Positions 28,569 to 36,621 of a DNA stretch of 64,000 bases are shown here, one piece after another. The DNA is from Roseomonas sp. GC11. GTDB lineage: Bacteria; Pseudomonadota; Alphaproteobacteria; Acetobacterales; Acetobacteraceae. The DNA lies in assembly GCF_024437745.1 (NCBI RefSeq), contig NZ_JANFNY010000012.1, positions 11,692 to 75,691 on the forward strand. Direction: 5' to 3'. The translations under genes and the position numbers were made by a program. Each line of letters begins with the position of its first letter. Positions within the stretch are counted from its first letter, which is position 1. Under the pieces are notes generated by a model, which saw only the letters and a program-made list of their open reading frames with translations, had not been told where the DNA came from and did no database searches.

Positions 28569-28719
28569 CGGGCTGCCGCCGTCTCCCGGCACGGCTCTTT
28601 TTCAGGCTGCCGCCGTCTCCCGGCACGGCGGGCCGCGTTTGTCGGGGTGCCGCCGTTTCCGAGGGAGGCAGGGCGCTGCACTGAAAAAGTTTTTTTGGTT
28701 CTTTTTTTCAAAAAAGAAC
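28569..28719 (-). repeat. Family A repeat with threefold tandem box 2
   Basis: The segment GGCTGCCGCCGTCTCCCGGC is present twice perfectly (about 28573 and 28607) and a third time in diverged form (about 28640). AAAAAGTTTTTTT and the box 1 hairpin GGTTCTTTTTT/AAAAAAGAAC (28697-28719) follow. It lies between the 3' end of the iron-type binding protein gene and the 5' end of purH. Confidence 0.8.
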
Positions 28720-28736
28720 GTTTTCTTTCAACCTCT

Positions 28737-29879
28737 TCACGGAATTCCTGGCTTCAGGCTGACCCACCACGCCCCTTCGAGGGGCATGGCGGCGAAGCGC
28801 TGGTTGATCTCGGCGAGGGTGTCGGCGGGGTCGAGATCGGGGAAGAGACCGGGGCGGACCCAGCGGGCCATGGCCTCGAAGGCCAGGATATTCAGCGGCA
28901 CGGTGTTGAAGTGGTTCCACACCGCATGGGCGCGCCCGGCGTGGATGGCGGAGAGGCCGGAGAGCGGCGGCGCCTGGAGCACGGTGGCGAGGGAGGCGCG
29001 GGCTTCCTCCCGCGTCAGGCCCGGGCCGAGGCGCACGGGATAGCGGGGCAGGCCGGTGGTGATATAGACCTCCGGATCTTCGGCCAGCACGGTTTCCAGG
29101 TGCAGCATGCCGCCCATGCCGGCGGCGGGCAGCAGGTCGCTGCCGAGGTTGCGGGCGCCCAGGCGGGTGACGAAGCTGCCCAGCCCTGACTGGTTCCACA
29201 CCCAGCAGCAGCTTTCACTGCCGGCGAAGGCGTGCAGCAGGACGCGCGGCCCGGGCTGCCCGCTGGCGGCGACGCGCTCCAGGATGGCGTCGCGCCGCGC
29301 CTCGTGGAAGCGGGCGATGGCCTCCGCCTGTTCTTCCCGCCCGAGGGCCTGGCCGAGCAGGCGCAGGCTGGCCGGGGTGGCCCCCAGCGGATCCTGCGTG
29401 AAGTCGAGCACCAGGGAGGGGATGCCTGCCTGTTCCAGGGCGTGGATCAGGGCCTGCCCGGCGGGTGTTGCGGCCTGCCACCCCGGTAGGAGGGCGAGAT
29501 CCGCCCCCAGGGAGAGGGCTTTTTCCACCGAGAGGCTGTCCTGCGCCGCGCTGCCCAGCAGGGGCACGGTGGCAAGGTGGGGGAAGCGTGCGGTGAAGGC
29601 GTCCACCAGGGCGGTGTTGATGCGCTTCAGGTCATCCACCCAGCCGGCGAGGAGGCTGGCCGGGTCCGGGTGGAGGAGGGAGAGGGCGACGAGGTCGAAG
29701 CCCGTGGCCAGCAGCAGGGCGCGGGCGGGGCGGGGGAGGGTGATGGTGCGGCCGGCGAGGTCGGTCAGCCGCCGGGGCCAGGCGGCGCCCTGCGCCCGGG
29801 CGGGGGGCGCCCTGAAGAGGGTGGCGCAGGGCTGTGCCAGCAGCAGGCCGGCGGTGAGGAGGGAGCGTCGGCGCGGCAT
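28737..29879 (-). CDS. Iron-siderophore / cobalamin-type ABC transporter substrate-binding protein
   Basis: A 380-aa exported binding protein of the FepB/BtuF class. Signal sequence MPRRRSLLTAGLLLA... has an Arg-Arg-Arg-Ser-Leu-Leu stretch compatible with Tat export, with a likely cut after PPARAQ. LTDLAGRTITLPRPARALLL is the classic opening of the domain. LSVEKALSLGADLALLPGW and PLNILAFEAMARW agree with the fold. No permease or ATPase gene is nearby. The start is the ATG at 29879; a TTG upstream is less likely. An AT-rich palindrome next to a TTGACA lies upstream, consistent with metal-responsive repression. Confidence 0.85.
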   Translation of the reverse strand: MPRRRSLLTAGLLLAQPCATLFRAPPARAQGAAWPRRLTDLAGRTITLPRPARALLLATGFDLVALSLLHPDPASLLAGWVDDLKRINTALVDAFTARFPHLATVPLLGSAAQDSLSVEKALSLGADLALLPGWQAATPAGQALIHALEQAGIPSLVLDFTQDPLGATPASLRLLGQALGREEQAEAIARFHEARRDAILERVAASGQPGPRVLLHAFAGSESCCWVWNQSGLGSFVTRLGARNLGSDLLPAAGMGGMLHLETVLAEDPEVYITTGLPRYPVRLGPGLTREEARASLATVLQAPPLSGLSAIHAGRAHAVWNHFNTVPLNILAFEAMARWVRPGLFPDLDPADTLAEINQRFAAMPLEGAWWVSLKPGIP

Positions 29880-29896
29880 GGGTGCAAGTAGACGCA

Positions 29897-29914
29897 ATTA
29901 AGAATTAATGTCAA
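29897..29914 (-). promoter_or_regulatory. Candidate promoter with AT-rich palindrome for the binding protein gene
   Basis: On the minus strand a perfect TTGACA (29914-29909) is followed directly by the inverted repeat ATTAA-TTC-TTAAT (29909-29897). A repressor bound there would cover the -35/-10 spacer. The expected -10 is poor (CTACTT). The palindrome is loosely like Fur/Irr-type sites, but I cannot assign the regulator. Confidence 0.4.
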
Positions 29915-30000
29915 CAACAGCCCCAGACCGCCACCGCATCCCAGAAACGCCGATTCTTCAAGGCTCTGTATTTTTCCGGATGTTTTCCGGATCGCGGGGT

Positions 30001-30049
30001 CCGGGGTGGCCGCGCCACCCCGGCGGGGGTGTGGGGGCGGCGCCCCCAC
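30001..30049. repeat. Family D paired GC hairpins
   Basis: CCGGGGTGGC-CGC-GCCACCCCGG (30001-30023) followed by GTGGGGGC-GGC-GCCCCCAC (30031-30049). It ends 11 nt from the polA stop codon, on the downstream side. Confidence 0.8.
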
Positions 30050-30059
30050 CCTGTTCCGG

Positions 30060-32894
30060 TCAGTGCGCCTCGGCCCAGTTGGCGCCGGTGCCGATTTCCG
30101 CGCGCAGTGGCACGCGCAGCTGGGCAACGCCTTCCATCACGTCCCGCACGCAGGCGGCTGTCTGCTCCACCTCGGCCTCCGGCACCTCGAAGAGCAGTTC
30201 GTCGTGCACCTGGAGCAGCATGCGGGCGGAGAGCCCGGCGGCCTTGAGGGCGGCGGGCATGCGGACCATGGCGCGCTTGATGATTTCCGCCGCGCCGCCC
30301 TGGAAGGGGGCGTTGATGGCGGCGCGCTCGGCATTGCCGCGGCGGGCCTGTTCCTTGGCCTGGATGCCGTCGATCCAGAGGCGCCGCCCGAAGGGGGTGA
30401 GGACATAGCCGGTTTCGCGGGCGGAGGCCTTCAGCCGCTCCATTTCCTCCAGGATGCCGGGATACTGGGCGAAATAGGCGTCGATGATGCCGCGCGCCTC
30501 GCCCGGGCCGATGCCGAGGCGGGCGGCGAGGCCGAAGGCGGACATGCCGTAGATGATGCCGAAATTGATCGTCTTGGCGCGGCGGCGGGCTTCCTTGTCC
30601 ACGGCTTCCGGCGCCAGGTGGAAGATGTCGGCGGCGGTGCGGCTGTGGATGTCCTCGCCCTTGGCGAAGGCCTCGCGCAGCGAGGGCACGTCCGCCAGAT
30701 GGGCGAGCAGGCGCAGCTCGATCTGCGAATAGTCGGCGGCGAGCAGCACATGCCCTGGCTCGGCGACGAAGGCGCGGCGGATGCGCACGCCCTCCTCGGT
30801 GCGGATGGGGATGTTCTGCAGGTTCGGCTCGGTGGAGGAAAGGCGGCCGGTGGAGGTGACCGCCATCGAGAAATCGGTGTGGACGCGGCCGTCGCGCGTG
30901 TCGATCTGGGCGGCGAGGCCCTCGACATAGGTGGATTTCAGCTTGGCGAGCTGGCGCCAGTGCAGGACGCGGCGCGGCAGTTCGTGGCCGCGCGCGGCGA
31001 GGTCTTCCAGCACGGCGGCATCGGTGCCCCAGGCGCCGTTCTTGCCGCGCTTGCCGCCGGGCAGCTTCTGCTCGTCGAAGAGGATTTCGCCGAGCTGCTT
31101 GGGCGAGCCGACGTTGAAGGGCTTGCCGGCGAGTTCGTGGATCTCCCGCTCCAGCACGACCATGCGCTGGGAGAAATCCTCGCCGATGCGGGCCAGCTCG
31201 GCGCCGTCCACCTTGATGCCGGTGCGCTCCATCATGCAGAGCACGGGCACCATGCGGCGTTCCACCTGCTCATAGAGGGCGAGGCTCTGCTCGGCGCGCA
31301 GGCGCGGGCGCAGGGCGTGCCAGAGGCGCAGCGTCACATCCGCGTCCTCGGCGGCGTAGGCGGTGGCCTTGTCGAGCGCGACCTGGGCGAAGGTGATGCG
31401 GGTGCGGCCGGTGCCGGTCACCTCATCGAAGGGGATGGGGCGGTGGCCGAGATGGCGCAGCGACAGCTCGTCCATGCCGTGGCCGTGGCGGCCGGCATCC
31501 ATGCTGTAGGAGATCAGCATGGTGTCATCCACCGGCGCGATGGCGAGGGCGCCATGCTCCGGTCGGCCCAGCACTTCCAGGTCGTATTTGGCGTTGTGCA
31601 GGATCTTGAGGATGGCGGGGTCGGCCAGGAGGGGGCGCAGCGCCTCCACGACCGCCTCCTGCGGCAGCTGCGCCGGGGTGGCGGGGGCCTCGGTCAGCAG
31701 GTCGCCGGTGCCGGGCGGCGGGCCGTGGCGCAGCGGGATGTAGCAGGCCCGCCCCGGTGCCACCGCCAGGGAGAGGCCGACCAGCGCGGCGTTCAGCGCG
31801 TCCAGGCTGTCCGTCTCGGTGTCGATGGCGAGCAGCCCGCCGGCGCGCGCGGCCTCCAGATAGGGGGCCAGCGCGTCGAGGCTGGTGATGGTCTCATAGG
31901 GCCCGAAGGGCGCGGCCTCGGCCGGGGCGGCGGTGGCGGCCCCGCTGGTGGTGGCCTCGGCGCCGAGCTCCGGCAGCTGGAAGGAATGGCGCGGGCGGCT
32001 GACGGGGGCGCCCTCCGGCGCCGTATCGGCCTCCAGCCCCATGCGGCCGAGCAGGGAGCGGAAGCCCTGGTCGCGCAGGAAGGCGGCGAGGCGCCCCGGC
32101 TCCGGCGGGCGGGTGGCCAGGGCCTCGACGGGGGCGGGGAGCGGGGCGTGCTCGTCCAGCAGCACGAGGCGGCGGCTGATGCGCGCCAGCTCGGCATGGG
32201 CGATCAGCGCCTCGCGCCGCTTGGGCTGCTTGATCTGCGGCGCGGCGGCCAGCAGGCCCTCCAGGTCGCCATATTCCAGGATCAGCGCCGCGGCGGTCTT
32301 GATGCCGATGCCCGGCACGCCCGGCACATTGTCCGTGCTGTCGCCGGCCAGGGCCTGGACATCCACCACCTTCTCCGGCGGGACGCCGAATTTCTCCAGC
32401 ACCTCGGGCTCGCGGATCGGCTTCTGCTTGATCGGGTCCAGCAGCTGCACGCCGGGGCGCACCAGCTGCATCAGGTCCTTGTCCGAGGAGACGATGGTGA
32501 CCTGCCCGCCCGCCGCGCCGTGCCCGGCGAGGAAGGCGCGGGCATAGGCGGCGATCAGGTCATCCGCCTCGAAGCCTTCCTGCTCGACGCGGGCGATGCC
32601 GAAGGCATCGGTGGCCTCGCGGATCAGGGCGAATTGCGGCACCAGCTCCGGCGGCGGCTCGGGGCGGTGGGCCTTGTAGTCGGGGTAGATCGTGCTGCGG
32701 AAGGTGACGCGCGAGGTGTCGAACACCACGGCGAGATGGGTGCCGACATGCTTCGTCAGGAAATTGCCGAGCATGGTGGTGAAGCCGAAGACGGCATTCA
32801 CCGGCACGCCATCCGGCCGCGTCATCGGCGGCAGGGCGTGGAAGGCGCGGAAGATATAGCCCGAGCCGTCCACGAGAATCAGGTGCGGTGTCAT
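30060..32894 (-). CDS. polA: DNA polymerase I
   Basis: Repair and lagging-strand polymerase of 944 aa. The N-terminal 5'-3' exonuclease/flap domain has VDGSGYIFRAFHALPP, EGFEADDLIAAYAR, SSDKDLMQLV and GIGIKTAAALI. The middle 3'-5' exonuclease keeps its catalytic motifs (LAIDTETDSLD, LHNAKYDLEVL, YAAEDADVT), so proofreading should be active. Polymerase motifs A (LLAADYSQIELRLLAHL), B (RRRAKTINFGIIYGMSAFG) and C (LLQVHDELLFEVP) are intact. Length matches the family. Monocistronic, with a family D repeat behind it. Confidence 0.98.
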   Translation of the reverse strand: MTPHLILVDGSGYIFRAFHALPPMTRPDGVPVNAVFGFTTMLGNFLTKHVGTHLAVVFDTSRVTFRSTIYPDYKAHRPEPPPELVPQFALIREATDAFGIARVEQEGFEADDLIAAYARAFLAGHGAAGGQVTIVSSDKDLMQLVRPGVQLLDPIKQKPIREPEVLEKFGVPPEKVVDVQALAGDSTDNVPGVPGIGIKTAAALILEYGDLEGLLAAAPQIKQPKRREALIAHAELARISRRLVLLDEHAPLPAPVEALATRPPEPGRLAAFLRDQGFRSLLGRMGLEADTAPEGAPVSRPRHSFQLPELGAEATTSGAATAAPAEAAPFGPYETITSLDALAPYLEAARAGGLLAIDTETDSLDALNAALVGLSLAVAPGRACYIPLRHGPPPGTGDLLTEAPATPAQLPQEAVVEALRPLLADPAILKILHNAKYDLEVLGRPEHGALAIAPVDDTMLISYSMDAGRHGHGMDELSLRHLGHRPIPFDEVTGTGRTRITFAQVALDKATAYAAEDADVTLRLWHALRPRLRAEQSLALYEQVERRMVPVLCMMERTGIKVDGAELARIGEDFSQRMVVLEREIHELAGKPFNVGSPKQLGEILFDEQKLPGGKRGKNGAWGTDAAVLEDLAARGHELPRRVLHWRQLAKLKSTYVEGLAAQIDTRDGRVHTDFSMAVTSTGRLSSTEPNLQNIPIRTEEGVRIRRAFVAEPGHVLLAADYSQIELRLLAHLADVPSLREAFAKGEDIHSRTAADIFHLAPEAVDKEARRRAKTINFGIIYGMSAFGLAARLGIGPGEARGIIDAYFAQYPGILEEMERLKASARETGYVLTPFGRRLWIDGIQAKEQARRGNAERAAINAPFQGGAAEIIKRAMVRMPAALKAAGLSARMLLQVHDELLFEVPEAEVEQTAACVRDVMEGVAQLRVPLRAEIGTGANWAEAH

Positions 32895-32984
32895 CGCGGA
32901 AGCGGCCCCGGGCAGAACATCGTGACTGAAAGAAGAATCCCGGGCGCTCAGGGACAGGCTGCCGGCGGCGCGCCCGGGAGGGGG

Positions 32985-33209
32985 TCAGTGATGGTCGCCG
33001 CCCCCGGCGCCCTCGGCGAGGACATAGGTGCGCGAGCAGTAGGGGCAGGTCACCTGCCTGTCCTCGATCCGCAGGGCCACGTTGGGGTGGCCGAGCGCGC
33101 CACCGCCGCCATCGCAGGTCACCACGCGGCTATGGGCTTCAAGAATGTCCTGAGGCGTCACGCCGGGGACGGCCCGGGGGGCATAGCCGGTCAGTTTTGC
33201 GTCGCGCAT
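32985..33209 (-). CDS. CHCC-type zinc-finger protein (zf-CHCC, NDUFS6-related)
   Basis: A 74-aa protein. It contains the metal site C-x(n)-GHP-x(n)-CPYC, seen as VTCDGGGGALGHP and QVTCPYCSRTY. This is the zf-CHCC domain shared with the NDUFS6 subunit of complex I; small alphaproteobacterial homologues are common and often lie outside the nuo cluster. No signal peptide. A C-terminal GGGDHH could add metal ligands. The ATG is 224 nt from the stop and fits the domain start. Confidence 0.88.
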   Translation of the reverse strand: MRDAKLTGYAPRAVPGVTPQDILEAHSRVVTCDGGGGALGHPNVALRIEDRQVTCPYCSRTYVLAEGAGGGDHH

Positions 33210-33326
33210 CGGGTTGTTCCCGTTCACAGAGGTCCGCCGGAACATAGGCGCAACGCTGCCGCCCCGCCAGACATGATGGGGCGCCAGGATGGACCCCCGC
33301 CCGCGTCCCGCGCTATGCAGGGGGAG

Positions 33327-34424
33327 ATGCCGCGCCGCCCCCGAGAGGCCCTTCCCCGGCTCGCCCTCCACCGGCTTGCCGCCGCCCGGCTGGCCCCGCT
33401 GCTGCTGCCCCTGGCTTTGGCCCTGCTGCCCGCTTCCTGCGCGCCGCGCGTGGAGCCCGCCGGCCCCGCCATCGCCACCCCCGCCTGGCGGCCGGAGCAG
33501 GACAGCTTCCTGGCCGCCGATGGCGCGCGCCTGCGCCTCCACCGCCGCGACCCGCCGCCCGGCGTGGCGCCGCGCGCCGTCCTGCTGGCGCTGCACGGCT
33601 TCAACGACCATGCCGGCAATTTCCTGGTGGATGGCTTCGGCGACCTCGCCGCCGCCGGGGTGCAGGTCTATGCCTATGACCAGCGGGGCTTCGGCGCCTC
33701 CCCCCATCGCGGCGTCTGGGCCGGGGCGGAGAGCATGGTGGCCGATGCCGCCGAGGCCCTCCGCCTGCTGCGCACCCGCCACCCGGACCTGCCCCTCTTC
33801 CTGATGGGGGAGAGCATGGGCGCCGCCGTGGCGGTGCTGGCGGCGGCGGAGCAGCCCCTGCCGGTGCAGGGCCTCATCCTGATGGCGCCCGCCTTCTGGT
33901 CGCGCGAGGCGGTGGGGCCGGTGGCGGTCGGGCTGTTCTGGCTGGTGGCGCACAGCGTGCCGGCCCTGGCCTTCCCGCCCGGCGCCGGCAATATCAGCGC
34001 CAGCGACAATATCGCCGCCCTGCGCCGCTTCAGCCGCGATCCGCTGACCATCAAGGATACGCGCTTCGATGCCGCCTGGGGGCTGTTCGGGCTGATGGAC
34101 CGCGCCACCCTGGCCCTGCCCGGCTGCTGCGGCCTGCCCACCCTGGTGCTGCAGGGCGCGAAGGACCGCGTGGTGCCGCCCGATATCACCCGCCGCGCCC
34201 TGGCCCGAATGGGAGAAGACGTGGCCCTCGCCCGCTACCCGGAGGGGTGGCACCTGCTGCTGCGGGACAAGGTCAGCGCCACCGTCATCCCGGATCTGCT
34301 GGCCTGGATGGCACAGCCGGGGGCGGCGCTGCCGTCGGGGGCGGACCGGGTGGGGGAGGCGTGGTTGGGTGAGGAAGAAAAAGCACCAGGGGCTCCGCCC
34401 CTGGAACCCCGCCGGGGGAACTGA
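33327..34424 (+). CDS. Alpha/beta hydrolase, lysophospholipase/monoacylglycerol-lipase type, likely lipoprotein
   Basis: A 365-aa protein. A hydrophobic signal ends in ALLPASCAPR, which looks like a lipobox although a Pro replaces the usual residue at -3. The hydrolase core has the oxyanion region LLALHGFNDHAGNF, the nucleophile elbow LMGESMGAAVA, the acid in QGAKDRVVPP and the His in EGWHLLLRD. It probably hydrolyses acylglycerols or lysophospholipids at the envelope. An alternative ATG lies 12 nt upstream. The last 17 residues are encoded by family E palindromes, and the TGA stop is the loop of a hairpin. Confidence 0.85.
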   Translation: MPRRPREALPRLALHRLAAARLAPLLLPLALALLPASCAPRVEPAGPAIATPAWRPEQDSFLAADGARLRLHRRDPPPGVAPRAVLLALHGFNDHAGNFLVDGFGDLAAAGVQVYAYDQRGFGASPHRGVWAGAESMVADAAEALRLLRTRHPDLPLFLMGESMGAAVAVLAAAEQPLPVQGLILMAPAFWSREAVGPVAVGLFWLVAHSVPALAFPPGAGNISASDNIAALRRFSRDPLTIKDTRFDAAWGLFGLMDRATLALPGCCGLPTLVLQGAKDRVVPPDITRRALARMGEDVALARYPEGWHLLLRDKVSATVIPDLLAWMAQPGAALPSGADRVGEAWLGEEEKAPGAPPLEPRRGN

Positions 34425-34434
34425 GTTCCCCCGG
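34386..34434. repeat. Family E paired hairpins overlapping a gene end
   Basis: CCAGGGGC-TCC-GCCCCTGG (34386-34404) and CCGGGGGAAC-TGA-GTTCCCCCGG (34412-34434), then ACCCCCGCATCA. The TGA loop is the stop codon of the hydrolase gene. The copy overlapping the 2OG-Fe(II) oxygenase gene at 60640 has the same layout. Confidence 0.82.
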
Positions 34435-34443
34435 ACCCCCGCA

Positions 34444-34920
34444 TCAGGGGCAGAGCAGGGCCGCGATCGCGGGTTCCTGGTCCAGGGCCTCGCGGTGCAG
34501 GGCGCGGCGGATGGCGGGGCGCGCGGCCAGGCAGCGGGCGAGGGCGGTCCAGGCGGGGAAGGCGCCCGGCATGTCGAAGCCCACCCGGCCCCCCCAGCGC
34601 CAGAACACCAGCAGGAAGGCATCCGCCACGCTGTAGCCGCCCGGCACCGCCCAGCCCCGCCCGTCGGCCAGCACGGATTCGATGAAGGCGTAGTGCTCGC
34701 GGAGGTTTTCGTGCCCCTTGGCCACCACGGCGCGGCCGGGCACGCCGGCCAGGGCCGGCACGCGCCCCTTGGGGTTGAGCGCCAGATAGCCCAGGGCCCC
34801 GGTGCCTTCCCCGCCATTCCGTGCCGAGCAGAGTTCCAGCGCGTAGGGCAGCCCGCTTTCCTCCAGCGCGATATGCACCGCCAGTGAGCAGGCCCCGGGC
34901 GAATAATAGAGCCGATACAT
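34444..34920 (-). CDS. Glutathione S-transferase-like protein with internal deletion
   Basis: 158 aa against about 200-230 for the family. The N-terminal thioredoxin-like half is normal: MYRLYYSPGACSLAVHIALEE, then LNPKGRVPALAG with the cis-proline. The sequence then jumps to KGHENLREHYAFIESVLAD and SVADAFLLVFWRWG, parts of the helical C-terminal domain. About 45-60 residues that would carry the gamma-glutamyl-binding E/DS motif and first helices are missing, in frame. The protein may be inactive toward glutathione or a decaying gene. Upstream lies a family D repeat. Confidence 0.75.
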   Translation of the reverse strand: MYRLYYSPGACSLAVHIALEESGLPYALELCSARNGGEGTGALGYLALNPKGRVPALAGVPGRAVVAKGHENLREHYAFIESVLADGRGWAVPGGYSVADAFLLVFWRWGGRVGFDMPGAFPAWTALARCLAARPAIRRALHREALDQEPAIAALLCP

Positions 34921-34944
34921 CGCGCCTCTCCCTGAAGGCGGGGT

Positions 34945-34993
34945 CCGGGGTGGCCCCGCCACCCCGGCGGGGGTGCGGGGGCGGCGCCCCCGC
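34945..34993. repeat. Family D paired GC hairpins in a divergent region
   Basis: CCGGGGTGGC-CCC-GCCACCCCGG (34945-34967) and GCGGGGGC-GGC-GCCCCCGC (34975-34993). It lies between the 5' ends of the GST-like gene and the amidohydrolase gene, one of the few copies not at a gene 3' end. Confidence 0.8.
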
Positions 34994-35129
34994 CGCTGCG
35001 CCAGCCGATACACCCGCCGGCGAGTTTGCCGCCCCGCCCCTTGTTTTCCCACCCCCTTCCCCGCCGCTGGTTGACCCCCCGCCGCCCCTTTGAAACGCTT
35101 TCTCCCCCATCCCCGCCCAGGAGAAGCCC

Positions 35130-36563
35130 GTGGCCCGCACGCTGATTCGCGCCTCCCACATCATCGCCTACCAGGGGGGCGGGCACCGCCACCTGAAGGA
35201 TGGCGTGGTGGTCATCGAGGAGGACCGCATCCTCCATGTCGGCCGCCACTATGACGGGCCGGTGGACAGGGTGATCGAGGCCCAGGGCCAGGTGGTGACG
35301 CCGGGCCTGATCAACACCCACGCCCATCTCTCCGAGAGCCCGCTGGACAAGAGCTTCGTCGAGGATCGCGGGCCGCGGCAATTCTACCTCTCCGGCCTGT
35401 TCGAGTTCCTGACGGCGCGGGATGGCGCCATCACCGACGCCGCGCGGCGTGCCTGCATCGCCTATTCCATGCCCGAGCTGCTGCGCACCGGCACCACCAC
35501 CATCATGGAAATCGGCTGGCATGGCGATGTGGTGGCCGAGCATGCGGAGCGCGTCGGGCTGCGCGCCTATATCGGCCAGGGCTACCGCTCCGGCCGCTGG
35601 CTCACCGCCAATGGCCGCACCGTCGAATATGAGTGGCTGGCAGATGACGGCCTCGCCGGCTTCAACGACGCCGTGGCCTTCATCGAGCGCGTCGAGGGGC
35701 GGGCGAATGGCCGCATCAAAGGCTTCCTGACGCCGATGCAGGTGGATACCTGCTCCGAGGCGCTGCTGCGCCGCTCCGCCGATGCGGCGCGCGACATGAA
35801 GGTGCCGCTGGCGCTGCATGTCTCGCAATCCGTGCCGGAATTCCAGGAGATGACGCGCCGCCACGGCCGCACCCCCATCGAGTGGCTGGAGCAGATCGGC
35901 TTTCTGTCGGAACGCTGCATCCTCGGGCACTGCATCATTCCCGGTGAGAGCAGCTGGGCCAATTACCAGGCCGATGATATCGGCATCCTGGCCGATACCG
36001 GCGCCAATGTGGCGCATGCCGTCTGGGTCTTCGCGCGGCGCGGCATCGCGATGGAGAGTTTTTCCAAGTATCTGGCGCGCGGGGTCAACATGACCATCGC
36101 CACCGACACCTGCCCGCAGAGCATGATCGAGGCGATGCGCTGGACCTCGGTGGCGAGCAAGATCGTGGACCGCCGCACCCAGGTGGCCACCGCCGCCGAT
36201 GTCTTCAACGCCGCCACGCTGAATGGCGCCAAGGCGCTGGGCCGCGACGACCTCGGCCGCATCGCCCCCGGCGCCAAGGCGGACCTGCTGATCTGGCACG
36301 GCGAGTCGATGTTCATGACGCCGCTGCGCGACCCCATCCGCAACATTGTTTTCTCGGCGACGGCGGAGGATCTCGACACCAGCATCATCGATGGCCGCGT
36401 GGTCATGCAGGGCGGCGTGGTGCCCGGCTACGACCCGGTGGAACTGGGCCGCGCGGTGCAGCAGGGCGCGGAGGCGATGTGGGAGGGTATGAAGTCGCGC
36501 GACTGGGCCGGGCGCGACATCGAGCAGCTCTCTCCCTCCAGCTTCCCCGGCTTCCAGGACTGA
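35130..36563 (+). CDS. Amidohydrolase, ATZ/TRZ-like deaminase/chlorohydrolase family
   Basis: A 477-aa metal-dependent hydrolase of the TIM-barrel amidohydrolase superfamily. The metal-binding HxH is in VTPGLINTHAHLSESP. Further ligands sit in VPLALHVSQS, LGHCIIPG and TIATDTCPQSMIEAMRW. LGRIAPGAKADLLIWHG is the typical return to the small composite beta domain. The start is GTG with AGGAGAAG upstream. The probable activity is deamination or dechlorination of a ring or guanidine-like substrate; the true substrate cannot be read out. Confidence 0.87.
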   Translation: MARTLIRASHIIAYQGGGHRHLKDGVVVIEEDRILHVGRHYDGPVDRVIEAQGQVVTPGLINTHAHLSESPLDKSFVEDRGPRQFYLSGLFEFLTARDGAITDAARRACIAYSMPELLRTGTTTIMEIGWHGDVVAEHAERVGLRAYIGQGYRSGRWLTANGRTVEYEWLADDGLAGFNDAVAFIERVEGRANGRIKGFLTPMQVDTCSEALLRRSADAARDMKVPLALHVSQSVPEFQEMTRRHGRTPIEWLEQIGFLSERCILGHCIIPGESSWANYQADDIGILADTGANVAHAVWVFARRGIAMESFSKYLARGVNMTIATDTCPQSMIEAMRWTSVASKIVDRRTQVATAADVFNAATLNGAKALGRDDLGRIAPGAKADLLIWHGESMFMTPLRDPIRNIVFSATAEDLDTSIIDGRVVMQGGVVPGYDPVELGRAVQQGAEAMWEGMKSRDWAGRDIEQLSPSSFPGFQD

Positions 36564-36594
36564 CGCGGCGCGGGCGGGGGCGGGGCAGGATTTG

Positions 36595-36611
36595 GGGTGG
36601 CCGCGCCACCC
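36595..36611. repeat. Truncated family D hairpin
   Basis: GGGTGGC-CGC-GCCACCC with the outer part of the stem decayed (preceding TTTG, following TGGCC). It sits in the convergent 58-nt gap between the amidohydrolase and the MscS gene. Confidence 0.6.
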
Positions 36612-36621
36612 TGGCCCCGGC

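Noticed and set aside
30006-34424. A 1472-codon plus-strand frame covering the polA region and the hydrolase
   Set aside because: Only the last 365 codons are a real gene; the rest is the antisense of polA, kept open by the GC-biased third codon positions.
32985-36299. A 1104-codon minus-strand frame opposite the hydrolase and amidohydrolase
   Set aside because: Only its final 74 codons (the CHCC zinc-finger protein) are supported by motifs and a plausible start.
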